From: Clostridium sp. NkU-1
GTDB lineage: Bacteria > Bacillota_A > Clostridia > Lachnospirales > Lachnospiraceae
Direction of reading: 5' to 3'
Length of the DNA stretch: 64,000 nucleotides
Assembly: GCA_001312405.1 (NCBI GenBank)
Contig: BBDR01000008.1
Span: 1-64,000, forward strand
Numbering within the stretch: the stretch's first letter is position 1; each line of letters begins with the position of its first letter. This document shows positions 9,425 through 19,100 of the stretch, one piece after another. A program made the position numbers and the translations under genes. Below the pieces are notes generated by a model. The model saw nothing but the letters and a program-made list of their open reading frames with translations. It made no database searches and was not told the origin of the DNA.

Positions 9425-10152
9425 ATGAAACTATGCGGTCTTCAAAAAAACAACGCTTCTGGACTTTCCCGGCCACGTAGCAGCCACGATTTTTCTCGGC
9501 GGCTGCAATTTTCGCTGCCCCTTCTGCCATAACAGCGAACTCATCGGCAGCGAGGCAGAGTCCATGTTCAGTGAAGAGGAAATTTTAGGTTTTTTTAAAT
9601 AAACGAAAAGGGATTTTAGAAGGAGTCTGCATTACAGGGGGAGAACCCACCCTGGCTGAGGATTTAGAACCCTTTATCCGGAAAATACGGGATCTGGGCT
9701 ATCTCATTAAACTGGATACCAACGGCTATCGGCCGGAGGTCTTAAAAAGTCTTGTTTTAAAGGGACTTTTGGATTATGCAGCAATGGATATTAAAGCCGG
9801 CAGGGAAAATTATTCCAAGGCGGCGGGAGTAAAGGGTCTTAAGATAAAGGCCATTGAGGAAAGCGCTGCTTTTCTCCTTGATGGAACCCTTCCTTTTGAA
9901 TTCCGCACAACGGCTGTAAAAGGGATTCACAGCCTCAGGGATTTTGCAGATATCGGGGAATGGCTGGCAGGTTGTCCCCATTATTATCTGCAAAACTATG
10001 CGGACTCGGACCAGGTCCTGTGTCCTGGCTATCAGTCCTTTTCCAAGGAAGAGCTGGATAAATTCTTAAACATCTTAAAACCCTTGATTCCCAATGCCAT
10101 GCTTAGGGGGTTGAGGATTAATCAGGGTATGCCGATAGGGGGCTTAAATTAG
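9425..10152 (+). CDS. Radical SAM activase, anaerobic ribonucleotide reductase activating type (frameshifted)
   Basis: About 240 residues. The [4Fe-4S]-binding motif GCNFRCPFC (CxxxCxxC) lies at about residue 28, followed by the CITGGEP glycine-rich SAM motif. Overall similarity is to the NrdG2-like branch, so the substrate may be class III ribonucleotide reductase or another glycyl radical enzyme; no such enzyme is in this window. The ATG at 9425 precedes MKLCGLQK. Two runs break the frame: A7 at 9444-9450 and T7 at 9590-9596; with six bases in each, one continuous frame results. The 3' end overlaps the stop of the convergent downstream gene. Confidence 0.85.
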
Positions 10153-11720
10153 CCCCCTAATTTTACATCGGTATACCAGAATCCAAACCGGCCGTCTTCC
10201 ATTGGCTGCTCCTTGGACAGCACGAAATTCGGAAAACCGAACATGGAAGCCATATATCTCTCATTGCTGTAATAATGCCCTGGAATCCCCAGAAGGTAAC
10301 GGGGCATCCCGCTTGGGTTCAATAGTTTTGCAAGGATTAAGTAACGGTAATTGTAGTATCCATGCAGAAGGAAGCTGTTATTGCCATACACCCAGGCGTC
10401 TCTTGGAAGAACACCGATATCCTGGGGCTTGATGGTCAGAATTTCACAGCCATCCTCATAATCAAATGCAAGAATCCTTGTATGTTCGCGTTTCAGCTTC
10501 TCCCAGATCAGATTATGGGTATTATCTTCCTGGATCTCATTTTGGCGCAGGCGCTCTAATTCTTCAGGATTTCCCAGCTGTGGCCGTACCTCCTGATTGC
10601 CCATGCTTTCTTTTATCACAGCATCGGTCCGGTAACAAACGGTTTCACCAATCTCATCCTGGCCGCTGCAGGGATAAGGCTCACTGAATACTGCTTCCCT
10701 TTCCTGTACATCGACGGAAGCCCCAGCCTCTTGCTCAATTTCTTTCTCCTGCATTTCACTGGGTGTGTCTTCCTGTCCGTCATTTTCCCAATCTCCGTAT
10801 GCTGGCTCTGCCGCAGACTGCATGGCACTCTGCTGGACTTCCGGCTCCCCGGCTCCCGTCAACTCTCCAATTGATTCCTCGGCTTCTGCCTGCTCCAGGC
10901 CCGGCTCTTCCATGTACTGTACGTCTTCTTCCGATTCCTCTGCGTACTGCACGCCGTCTTCGTCCGCTGTTGCCTCATCAGACATGGCCTCTTGTTCACC
11001 ATCTTTTGATTCCGCATTTAAAAGTTCTCCGCCGTCAGGTACGGCAAAATCCATATCCCCATCAACTGGATCCTGATCTTCCTCCTCCAGATTCTCTGCC
11101 TGCAGGTCCTCCTCTTCCGGCAGTTCCTGTTCCCCGGCCTCCGGAATCTCCTCTTCAACCGTCCGGTCATTGGAGGAAGCTTCAATCTTTTCGTCCTCCG
11201 GTGAAATCTCTGCCTGGGAAGTCTCCTGGAGTTCATCTGACTCCAGCGGGAATTCTTCTGCGATTTCACGCACCGCCCGTTTTATCTGTTCTTCTGAAAT
11301 AACAGCCTGTTCCTTCTGCGAAACAACCTTGGCCGAACTCTCCAGATCGACTTCTGCCGCATGGGCAACGGCATCTTCCCAAATGGTCGTATAGGAACGC
11401 CATGTATTTTTCACATCATGGATGGTCAGTCCATAGCACTGATCCATGTTAATTCCGGAGTGCTCTATATCACTTGCCGATACCACAGTCCTGAATTCAC
11501 CGGAACCGCCGCGTATAAAAATATTGCCCAGGAGTATTTCCTGGTCGGCGGCTAATAAGTATACTCCAATATCATTGCCGCCCACATATATCCTTTTGAC
11601 ACTGACCGTAATTTTGCATTGGACCCCTCTCGTCTCTATCTTGGCAAATCCAATGTTTTTTCCTTTGACTGCGCCTTCATAGGCATAAATATATGAGATT
11701 AGTCTTCGATAATTAGGCAT
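10149..11720 (-). CDS. DUF6128-like protein with acidic central linker
   Basis: 523 residues. An N-terminal domain (about 1-115) is beta-rich (YIYAYEGAVKGKN start). The linker (about 140-385) is dominated by Glu, Asp, Gln and Ala and is probably disordered. A C-terminal domain (about 390-523) is rich in aromatic residues, with IPGHYYSNERYMASMFGFPNF. There is no signal peptide or membrane segment. I recognise the architecture from clostridial DUF6128 proteins but know no function. The ATG at 11720 has AAAGGAG upstream. The frame is intact. The stop codon overlaps the convergent radical SAM gene by four bases. Confidence 0.7.
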   Translation of the reverse strand: MPNYRRLISYIYAYEGAVKGKNIGFAKIETRGVQCKITVSVKRIYVGGNDIGVYLLAADQEILLGNIFIRGGSGEFRTVVSASDIEHSGINMDQCYGLTIHDVKNTWRSYTTIWEDAVAHAAEVDLESSAKVVSQKEQAVISEEQIKRAVREIAEEFPLESDELQETSQAEISPEDEKIEASSNDRTVEEEIPEAGEQELPEEEDLQAENLEEEDQDPVDGDMDFAVPDGGELLNAESKDGEQEAMSDEATADEDGVQYAEESEEDVQYMEEPGLEQAEAEESIGELTGAGEPEVQQSAMQSAAEPAYGDWENDGQEDTPSEMQEKEIEQEAGASVDVQEREAVFSEPYPCSGQDEIGETVCYRTDAVIKESMGNQEVRPQLGNPEELERLRQNEIQEDNTHNLIWEKLKREHTRILAFDYEDGCEILTIKPQDIGVLPRDAWVYGNNSFLLHGYYNYRYLILAKLLNPSGMPRYLLGIPGHYYSNERYMASMFGFPNFVLSKEQPMEDGRFGFWYTDVKLGG

Positions 11721-11837
11721 GCCATCACTCCTTTATAATTATTTTATGCAAAATGCCATTGCATCTATGACACAAAAATGTTATCCTTATGAAAAGAATG
11801 TATAAAATTTTTTTTCAACGTATGGAGGGATAGAGAA

Positions 11838-12572
11838 ATGAAGCTTTATCGCGCGAAGGACTACAATGATATGAGCCGTAAGGCCGCTAATATTATATCT
11901 GCTCAGATTATTATGAAACCGAACTGCGTTCTGGGACTGGCTACCGGTTCCTCTCCCGTCGGCACCTATAAACAGTTAATCGAGTGGTTCAACAAAGGGG
12001 ATCTGGATTTTTCCCAGGTAAAGACTGCGAATCTGGATGAATACAAGGGACTTACCAGGAATAATGACCAGAGCTATTATTATTTTATGCGTGAGAATCT
12101 GTTCCGCCATGTGAACATTGACGAAGCAAATACAAATATACCAAATGGTATGGAACCTGATGCCAATAAAGAGGCTGCCCGCTATGAGGAAGTAATTAAA
12201 GGCCTTGGCGGTGTTGACTTACAGCTCTTAGGACTTGGGCACAACGGTCACATTGGCTTTAACGAACCTTCTGACATCTTCCCAAAGGACACCCACATTG
12301 TGGACCTTCAGGAAAGCACCATCGAAGCCAACAAGCGTTTCTTCGCATCAATTGACGAAGTTCCGCGCCAGGCTTATACCATGGGAATCGGCACCATTAT
12401 GAGAGCCAGAAAGATCCTGCTGATTATCAGCGGAGCAGATAAAGCGGACATCCTTTATGATGTAATCTGCGGACCGGTTACTTCCCGTGTTCCTGCATCT
12501 ATTTTGCAGCTTCATCCGGATGTTACCATAGTTGCAGACGAAGCAGCTCTTTCCAGGATGGAAAACATTTAA
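11838..12572 (+). CDS. nagB: Glucosamine-6-phosphate deaminase
   Basis: The enzyme converts glucosamine 6-phosphate to fructose 6-phosphate and ammonia in amino-sugar catabolism. 244 residues. Visible family motifs are LGLATGSSPVGTY near residue 35, TANLDEYKGL with the catalytic Asp at about 72, LGLGHNGHIGFNEP at about 134-147, and the conserved C-terminal HPDVTIVAD. AGGGATAG lies before the ATG. It is monocistronic, with its own terminator. No nagA is visible nearby. Confidence 0.96.
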   Translation: MKLYRAKDYNDMSRKAANIISAQIIMKPNCVLGLATGSSPVGTYKQLIEWFNKGDLDFSQVKTANLDEYKGLTRNNDQSYYYFMRENLFRHVNIDEANTNIPNGMEPDANKEAARYEEVIKGLGGVDLQLLGLGHNGHIGFNEPSDIFPKDTHIVDLQESTIEANKRFFASIDEVPRQAYTMGIGTIMRARKILLIISGADKADILYDVICGPVTSRVPASILQLHPDVTIVADEAALSRMENI

Positions 12573-12617
12573 ACCAAGACTTATATTTTTCCAATGACAT
12601 ATTATATGACAATAACT

Positions 12618-12646
12618 GCCCGGCTGCTTTTGCGCCGGGCTTTTTT
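12618..12646 (+). terminator. nagB terminator
   Basis: GCCCGGC (12618-12624) pairs with GCCGGGC (12634-12640), followed by six T. Confidence 0.9.
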
Positions 12647-12754
12647 ATGCCTATTTTCAGAGCAGACATTCTCAATGAGCAAAACCGGAGCTTCTCATTT
12701 CTGAAGTTTTCTGAGGGCATATTTTTCCTTAGGATGGCTGGGAAATTAACGGTT

Positions 12755-12783
12755 GGAATTTTTCTGGAAATGGTGTAGAATGA
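12755..12783 (+). promoter_or_regulatory. Promoter for hemerythrin gene
   Basis: TTGGAA (12755-12760), 17 bp, TAGAAT (12778-12783), 31 bp before the start codon. Confidence 0.6.
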
Positions 12784-12814
12784 GTGTAAAATGCAAGATA
12801 AGGAGACGATAAAT

Positions 12815-13220
12815 ATGGCATATACATTTACAAAAGATTTAGAAACCGGCAACCCCTTAATTGATTCCGAGCATCGCCAGCTGATTGATGCAGTCAATAA
12901 CCTGCTTGCCGCCTGCTCTACAGGGAAAGGCCGTGCAGAACTGGCTAATACTGCCAAATTTCTGCAGGACTATACTGCAAAACATTTCGGCGATGAGGAA
13001 AAGCTCCAGCTGCAGAATCAGTATCCAGATTATGTAAACCACAGGCGTTACCATGAAGAGTTCAAAAAAAGTGGTGGCAGGAATCTGTGCTAAGCTGGAC
13101 AAGGACGGTCCGACCATCGCCCTTGTTGGTGAGGTCAACAGCGCCATTGGGGGCTGGCTGATCAACCACATCAAGAAAGAGGATGTCAAGGTGGCCGCCC
13201 ATATTAAAAGCAGGTCTTAG
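12815..13220 (+). CDS. Bacteriohemerythrin (frameshifted)
   Basis: A four-helix-bundle protein with a di-iron centre that binds oxygen; in anaerobes it is thought to buffer or sense O2. About 134 residues. Ligand positions are visible at DSEHRQL, KHFGDEEKL, HRRYHEEF and the C-terminal HIKKED. The ATG at 12815 has AAGGAG nine bases upstream; an upstream in-frame ATG at 12791 lacks a site. An A7 run at 13064-13070 ends translation early; six A continue as Phe-Lys-Lys-Val-Val-Ala and supply the last iron ligands. It precedes a HIT gene. Confidence 0.9.
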
Positions 13221-13309
13221 TTTTCCAGAGTAAAATGCATCTCATTGAACCGATATTTTGACAGAACAGGCTGGGAAACAAAAGCAACGCTCCGGCAGAA
13301 GGAAGGAAC

Positions 13310-13736
13310 ATGATTATGAAAGATCCAAATTGCGCATACTGTAGGAAGGGAGAGCTTGTTGCAAAATTCGGCTATCCCATTTGCGAAATGGAGACAGGAT
13401 TTTTATATTTATTTAAAGAGCAGAGTAAAAGGGGCAGAGTTATTCTGGCTTATAAAGACCATGTCAGCGAGCTGGTGGATATTAAAGCTGAAGAAAGAAA
13501 TGCTTTTTTTTGCTGATGTAGCCAGGGTTTCTAAGGCTGTCCATAAAGTATTTAACCCGGATAAGGTAAATTACGGCGCTTACGGCGATACCGGCTGTCA
13601 CCTTCATATGCACATCGTTCCAAAATACAACGGCGGGGACGAATGGGGCAGTACCTTTGCCATGAATCCTGACAAGGTATATCTGACGGATAAAGAATAT
13701 GAGGAAATGGCGGCTGCCATCCGTGCAGCATTATAA
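13310..13736 (+). CDS. HIT family nucleotide-binding protein (frameshifted)
   Basis: A histidine-triad hydrolase/transferase of about 141 residues, acting on nucleoside phosphate derivatives; the substrate is not deducible. The triad HLHMHIVPK is at about residues 94-102, and an N-terminal Cys pair (CAYC) may bind zinc. A run of eight T at 13504-13511 shifts the frame at Asn-Ala-Phe-Phe; seven T restore it. GAAGGAAGG precedes the ATG. A second, different HIT gene lies at 33118-33555. Confidence 0.87.
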
Positions 13737-13773
13737 ATAAAGAAAAAAACACTCATGAGGAGGATGTCGGATC

Positions 13774-14325
13774 ATGTTAGATGAAATCAGAACACAGGCC
13801 ACAATGGCTGCAAAAGAGCTGCTGGAAGCGGCACATTTAAATGAGAAGGACTTAGTCGTGATCGGTTGCTCCTCCAGTGAAATATCCGACCACAGGATCG
13901 GTTCCCATTCCAGCGAGGAAATCGGACAGACCGTCTTTTCCGCCATTTATGAGGTTTTTAACCAACAGGGGATTTACGTTGCAGCCCAGTGCTGTGAGCA
14001 TTTAAACCGGGCCTTGATCCTGGAAAAGGAGGCCGCCATGCGATATGGCTACGAGCCGGTCAATGTGGTGCCCCAGGTAAAAGCCGGCAGCTCCCTTGCC
14101 ACTGCAGCTTACCAGACCCTGCAGTCTCCGGTGGCGGTAGAATCAATAAAGGCCCATGCCGGAATAGATATCGGCGATACCTTAATCGGCATGCACTTAA
14201 AGGCCGTGGCCGTTCCGGTCCGGATAAAGACCAGGTACATCGGCGCTGCCCATGTGGTCACTGCCCGTACCAGGCCAAAGTATATTGGCGGAGCCCGTGC
14301 CTGCTATAACGATTCCCTGGGATAA
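13774..14325 (+). CDS. UPF0340 / TIGR01440 family protein
   Basis: 183 residues, intact. Conserved features of this uncharacterised family are VIGCSSSEISDHRIGSHSS near residue 30-48, the CCEHLNRAL segment at about 73, and IGMHLKAVAVPVR with GGARACYND near the C-terminus. The ATG at 13774 has AGGAGGATG upstream. It lies 38 bp after the HIT gene in the same direction and ends before a strong terminator, so the pair may be cotranscribed. The biochemical role is unknown. Confidence 0.88.
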   Translation: MLDEIRTQATMAAKELLEAAHLNEKDLVVIGCSSSEISDHRIGSHSSEEIGQTVFSAIYEVFNQQGIYVAAQCCEHLNRALILEKEAAMRYGYEPVNVVPQVKAGSSLATAAYQTLQSPVAVESIKAHAGIDIGDTLIGMHLKAVAVPVRIKTRYIGAAHVVTARTRPKYIGGARACYNDSLG

Positions 14326-14383
14326 GCAGGGGATTCAATACCAGGAGTATGGGACGGAAGCCTGCATAACCTTGGCACCGCGC

Positions 14384-14436
14384 AAAAAAGCGCGCCTTGA
14401 AACTGTTTATACAGTTCATCAAGACGCGCCTTTTTT
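14384..14436. terminator. Long bidirectional terminator hairpin
   Basis: CGCGCCTTGAAACTGT pairs with ACAGTTCATCAAGACGCG, flanked by A6 on the left and T6 on the right, so it can serve both the UPF0340 gene and the convergent peptide-binding protein. Its outer arms resemble those of the terminator at 54147-54195. Confidence 0.85.
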
Positions 14437-14484
14437 ATGCTATTTTTTTAAACTATTTTATGACGGTTCCTTTGGTTCCAGCCA

Positions 14485-16157
14485 TTATTCCATGGTAGCA
14501 TGTGTAAAGAACCAGAAGCCGTATGGAGAGTGCCATGTGCCCTTTAATTCAGGCTTCTGCAGATAGAAATCGCTGGAGTATACAAGCGGAGCAACCGCTG
14601 AGTCTTCCATGATCATCTTTTCTGCTGCATGAAGCTTCTCATAATGCTCTGTCTTATCAGACGTATCACGGGCCTGTTTTAATAAGTTGTCCACCTCAGG
14701 ATTGGAATACTTTCCATCGTTGTTTCCGCTTTCCGTGGTGAATAAGTTAAGCATATTGGAAGGATCGTCATAGTCGTATACCCAGCCGCCGCGGGCAATC
14801 TCGAAGTCACCGGCCCGGCGGGTTGGTGCGAAGGTAGACCATTCAACAATCTTAATATCCATTCTAATGCCCAGCTCGCTCCATGCACTCTGTAAATATT
14901 CTGCAATCGGCTTATTGTAACCGGCTTCGTTGGTCATATATTCGATCACCGGGAAGCCTTCTCCGTTTGGATAGCCTGCTTCTGCCAGGAGTTCTTTTGC
15001 CTTATTAAGATCTTCTTCATAATTGCTTACGTTAAAGTAATCACCGCCGTTATTTTTTCTGGTGACTTCTTCGAAGGAAGAACCGCTTTCCGCATCAGAA
15101 ATACCAGGGCCTACAAAATTGGTAGCCGGTATAACAGTTCCTGCCATTACGGTATTGGCAATGTACTCACGGTCAGCTGCAAGGTTTAATGCACGGCGTA
15201 CCAGCACATTGTCAAAGGGCGCCTTTTTAACGTTGAAAATCGTATAGGAAGTAGCCATACGTGGTTCCAGGTGATAATCCGGCCTGCCCTGAAGGCTTGG
15301 GATCTCATCAGTAGGAATCTCCTTGATCATGGAAACTTCACCAGTCTGATAAGCGCTGTAAGCCGCATTGGCATCTTCCATAAGAACGAATTTTAAGGTA
15401 TTTAAGGTTACAGTATCTGCATTCCAGTAATTTTCATTCTTAGCAAAGGTAATATGGGAACCTGGTACCCATTCGATCATTTTTAACGGTCCGTTGGATA
15501 TATAGGTATCAGGAGTTAAAGACCACTGGTCTCCCTTTGCCTCAACTATATCCTTTTTTTACAGGGGCCATGCTGGCATGGGTAACAATTTTATCAAAAT
15601 ACACACAGGGAGAAGCCAGTTCCACTACAATGGTTTTGGCATCAGGTGCGGATACTGCCAGTGCATCAACGTTTCCTGCTGCTGCCTCCTGATATCCTTT
15701 TACCATGGAAAGCATGTCTGCTCCATAAGGAGCTGCTGTCCCAGGATCTGCAAGACGCTTCCAGGAATATACGAAGTCTTCTGCTGTAAGCTCAGAGCCG
15801 TCGCTCCATTTCAAACCATCGCGTAAATGAAATGTATAGGTAAGCCCGTCATCACTCACATCATAGGTCTCTGCCTGTCCGGGAATAATATTATTATCCT
15901 TATCAAAGGTTAAAAGTGTCTCAAATGCGTGCAGGATCATATTAGCTGCGTCAATTGACGAATTTAAGGCCGGGTCAATGGTTTCCGGATCAGGACCGAT
16001 CTGTACTGCCAGATCAAGACCTCCTGCAGTATTTCCTGCTGCTTCTGTTTTTTTGTGTTTCGCTGCCGGCTGTACCGGATTTGCCGGAACCGCCGCATGC
16101 TGTCAGGACCATCCCTGAAGCAAGGACTGCCGCTAGTACAAGCGCCATTTTCTTCAT
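14485..16157 (-). CDS. Peptide ABC transporter substrate-binding lipoprotein, OppA/DppA type (frameshifted)
   Basis: An extracellular lipoprotein that delivers oligopeptides to an ABC transporter. The N-terminus (MKKMALVLAAVLASG) has a lipobox LTACG. The family 5 solute-binding fold is recognised by LKWSDGSELTAEDFVYSWKR, the NYWNADTV region and NLAADREYIAN. About 556 residues. Two runs shift the frame: T7 at 16048-16054 just after the lipobox and T7 at 15554-15560; six T in each restore it. No permease or ATPase gene adjoins, so it is an orphan binding protein here. The gene has its own promoter and shares the terminator at 14384-14436. Confidence 0.92.
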
Positions 16158-16216
16158 AACTGTTCCTCCATATCTGCTTTTTCTTGCGTCCGTCCTTCAC
16201 AGACAACGCAAGTTTT

Positions 16217-16245
16217 AGCATACCACAGAAAGAAGGTTCTTGCAA
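16217..16245 (-). promoter_or_regulatory. Promoter for the peptide-binding lipoprotein
   Basis: Minus strand TTGCAA (16240-16245), 17 bp, TATGCT (16217-16222), 60 bp upstream of the start codon. Confidence 0.6.
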
Positions 16246-16291
16246 CGTGAAATTTTATGACACCCGCGTGTTACCGTGGTAAATCGATAAA

Positions 16292-16327
16292 GGGCCAGAC
16301 ATTTCCAGGTAGGGAAATGTCTGGCCC
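16292..16327 (-). terminator. Terminator hairpin after oleate hydratase
   Basis: A perfect 15-bp inverted repeat GGGCCAGACATTTCC / GGAAATGTCTGGCCC, 22 bp past the oleate hydratase stop. The minus-strand T tract after it is short (CTTTATCGATTT), so termination may be weak. Confidence 0.6.
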
Positions 16328-16349
16328 AAGAAGACATTTTTGTATTTTA

Positions 16350-18078
16350 TCAGCGGTATGAGGTCTGCGCTGCCTTCATTAGAACCTTTGGATCCTTCAC
16401 ATAAGGAGTCACCGGACAAATCTTTTTATTTACTCCCATCAGCGTGTAAACAGCGATTCTGGCTGCCCGGACTGAATATTCCTCGGTAAATACCATGTCG
16501 TCCGGAATCTCCACAAACTGGCTTACCATGGCGAAATTGGTAGAGCCGGCAGGAACCACCTTCGGGCGGTCAGTCATTTTGCGGGGCTGGAACTGGGCAT
16601 CAACATAAGGCATCATGCAGGGAATGACATTGACCACATCTGCCAGGATCTCATCCTTGCGGTTTTCCATGTGAAGATGATGGAGAAGTTCAATAAGCAT
16701 TTCTTCACCGGTACAATCCTTCATGGGTTTCTTTACGAAATCCCCTTCCCGGTCCGTATAAAGCCCATATCCCCAGAAGATCGTCTGTCCATAGGCTGAT
16801 TGATAAAGTGAGGCTGGGCAGCTACAACAATGCTCATCAGCCAGTTTGAATCCTTAAAGGTCATAAGGCTCCGCTTCCAGGCACATTGCCGGAGTAGTCC
16901 TCAATCATTTTAAGAAGCTTATTTCCGCGGCTTGTTACGGTAAAGCTTTCCCAGTTGGTCTCATGAACATCACCAAAGAACGGGTAAGGATTTCCAAGAC
17001 CAGGCTTCTTTGCAGATACCTTTGTCCATAATTCCCCGGATATTGGCCTTAAAACAGGCTCCGGAGCCGGAGTATGCAGATCTCCAAGGGTTGCGCTGTC
17101 GGTCATGCAGGCATTGGTCATAATGCAGATATCGCCATCCTGAAGCTCAATCTGCCTGTCTATGCCGTTATCCTTTAAATAAAGCACCTTAACAGTAATC
17201 CCTTCTTCATCTGCAAAGTCAATATCAGTAACCGTACAGTTTTCTGCAAAAACAACTCCCTGCTTTCTTAAATAGTCCTCCAGAGGGCGGATGACGCTGT
17301 CATACTGGTTTAACGAAGTTCTTGTTACCCCTTCCAAAGTTTCAATCCTGGAAAACTCCAGAATCATCCGGCGCATGTAGCGGCGGAATTCAAATAAGCT
17401 GCTCCATTTCTGGAATGCAAAGGTGGTCTGCCACATATACCAGAAATTCGTTGTAAAGAAATGGGGCATGTCAGCGAACCATTCCTCAATGGTCATATCA
17501 TCCAGCTTTTCTTCCGAAGTATTCATAAGCTTTAACAGCGCCATGCGCTCCTTCTGGGTAAATCCCATGCTCTTCACATCAAGAATGGTTCCATCCTTGT
17601 CCACCAGCCTGGCCTTTGCATGGGTTGGATGGGCATGATCAAAGCTTAATATCTCTTCGGTAACGCTCCGGGATGGGTTATTTAAAGAAGGAATGGAACG
17701 GAACAGTTCCCAGAAGTTTTCGTATGTCTCTTCATTCAGCATACGTCCTCCCCGGCATACAAAGCCTTTTTCCGGGGTTCCGATGCCATCATTGCTTCCT
17801 CCCAGAATATGCATCCCTTCAAAAATCGTGATCTGGTCTCCTGGCATGTTACAGTCGCGTATGAGGTAAGCCGCTCCTGCCATGCTTCCCAGACCGCCGC
17901 CTACAAAATACGCTTTTCCCGGGGTCTGGCCGTTTTCCTTATGTCTCATGACTTCTTCATTTTTTTAAATCCATCTGTTTTTTTGAATAATCATAGGCTT
18001 TTTTTTGCGGCTACTCCTGCCGCAGTTGCCGCAGCTCCCCATGCAAGCACTTTTCCGAAATTATTTTTTTCCTTTCAT
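16350..18078 (-). CDS. ohyA: Oleate hydratase with N-terminal hydrophobic extension (frameshifted)
   Basis: An FAD-dependent enzyme (myosin-cross-reactive antigen family) that adds water to the cis-9 double bond of oleate, detoxifying unsaturated fatty acids. Family features are the FAD-binding GGGLGSMAGAAYL, HILGGSNDG, RGGRMLNEETYENFW, and the C-terminal CTGEE and AQPHF segments. Four A/T runs (17960-17966, 17978-17984, 17999-18006, 18064-18070) each need one base fewer; doing so opens a single frame back to the ATG at 18078, which has GGAG upstream. This adds about 44 residues, including an Ala/Gly-rich apolar stretch (about 10-26). Two further missing bases, in the CC near 16870 and near 16792, interrupt the C-terminal part. 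The TetR gene upstream may regulate it. Confidence 0.9.
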
Positions 18079-18175
18079 ATGCAACGCTCCATTCTATGAA
18101 TTGTAATGACTACTGATACGCTTATATTATCATACTTCATTTTATCCGTCACCATACATGGTTTTTTAGTTGTAT

Positions 18176-18205
18176 AAAAAAACGACATCAGGAAAATGAT
18201 GTCGT
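18176..18205 (-). terminator. Minus-strand terminator
   Basis: ACGACATCA / TGATGTCGT stem, preceded on the plus strand by seven A, giving a T7 tail on the minus strand. The nearest upstream minus-strand gene is the TetR regulator beyond 18521, so its transcript would cross the plus-strand small gene at 18291-18524 in antisense. Confidence 0.75.
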
Positions 18206-18290
18206 AAAACCAGACAGTTTTCGAATTTTGTCTATAGAAGATTTTTTTACCTTCTTTTAAAATAGATATAATGAAAAAGGAGGACTTTTT

Positions 18291-18524
18291 ATGTCGACCA
18301 CTATACACCAACATATCCGGGAGTCCGTCCTGAAAACGGCGCTTTTCCACCAATTAAAAAATGGGCAGAAATCGCCGGAGCGAACCGCCCGGAATTTAGA
18401 AGAGCTGCTGGATAAATTCAGTCCAATATCCGCAGAGCTTTTTTCCTATTCTGATCTGGTTGCGCTCATTAAAAACTGTTCCAGAGAAGAGTGCCTGGAT
18501 ATCATCATGCATAAGCTTTCTTAA
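18291..18524 (+). CDS. Small uncharacterised protein
   Basis: 77 residues, predicted largely helical and soluble, with no recognised domain. The start is well supported: AAAGGAGGA lies seven bases before the ATG and a TATAAT hexamer about 20 bp upstream. The stop overlaps the stop of the convergent TetR gene by four bases. The sequence reads MSTTIHQHIRESVLKTA at the N-terminus and ends LDIIMHKLS. Its position between oleate hydratase and its presumed regulator hints at a link, but no function can be assigned. Confidence 0.7.
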   Translation: MSTTIHQHIRESVLKTALFHQLKNGQKSPERTARNLEELLDKFSPISAELFSYSDLVALIKNCSREECLDIIMHKLS

Positions 18525-19084
18525 AGCTCCGCCTGGCTTCGGAGATAACCAGCCCGCTCCGTAGCCCTGGCCAGGCTTTTTAAACGATCAGCCACAAGCC
18601 GGGGTTCCATCTTCATTCCCTTCTCCACCCAGTCAACGATAATCCCACAGATGCCATATGCATAAAATTCTGCGTCAAAATCCATCTCCTCCATGGTGAG
18701 CTTCTTCTTTTCATCCAGCTTTAAAATCGCTTCGGAAAACAGAGCCTTTGCCATCTCAAACAGATAGCTCTCAAAGGTATGTTCCTGTTCTTTGATGGTA
18801 TTGATATAAAAGGCTTTTTCCTCTTTCATATTCTGAAGCAGTTCATAAATCTTCTGGTTCCAGTTCTCAAGGGTAATGTCTTCTGCTATTTTGGCAAAAT
18901 TCTCATTATAATAGATCCAGCTTAAAAGTTCATATTTATCCTGAAAATGATAATAGAAGGTCTGCCGGTTTAACCCCCATACGGATGTGATATTTGTTAT
19001 GGATATCTTATCAAAGGGTTTTTCCCTGCATACCTGTTTTAAGGCTTCCGCTATTGCACGTTTTGTAATCAGCGAATCCGACAT
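18521..19084 (-). CDS. TetR/AcrR family transcriptional regulator
   Basis: 187 residues. The N-terminal helix-turn-helix is recognisable: LITKRAIAEALKQVC, then KISITNITSVWGLNRQTFYYHFQDKYEL, the classical TetR YYHF motif. The C-terminal ligand/dimer domain is of the DhaS-like type and has an acidic KKKLTMEEMDFD segment. The ATG at 19084 follows a GGAGG site. It is divergent from nothing nearby and sits upstream of the oleate hydratase in the same direction, so control of ohyA by fatty acids is a reasonable inference. Confidence 0.85.
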   Translation of the reverse strand: MSDSLITKRAIAEALKQVCREKPFDKISITNITSVWGLNRQTFYYHFQDKYELLSWIYYNENFAKIAEDITLENWNQKIYELLQNMKEEKAFYINTIKEQEHTFESYLFEMAKALFSEAILKLDEKKKLTMEEMDFDAEFYAYGICGIIVDWVEKGMKMEPRLVADRLKSLARATERAGYLRSQAEL

Positions 19085-19100
19085 AATCCCTCCTGGTTTA

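Noticed and set aside
10763..11394. Plus-strand open frames rich in Pro/Ser/Leu
   Set aside because: They are mirror frames of the acidic linker of the DUF6128-like gene.
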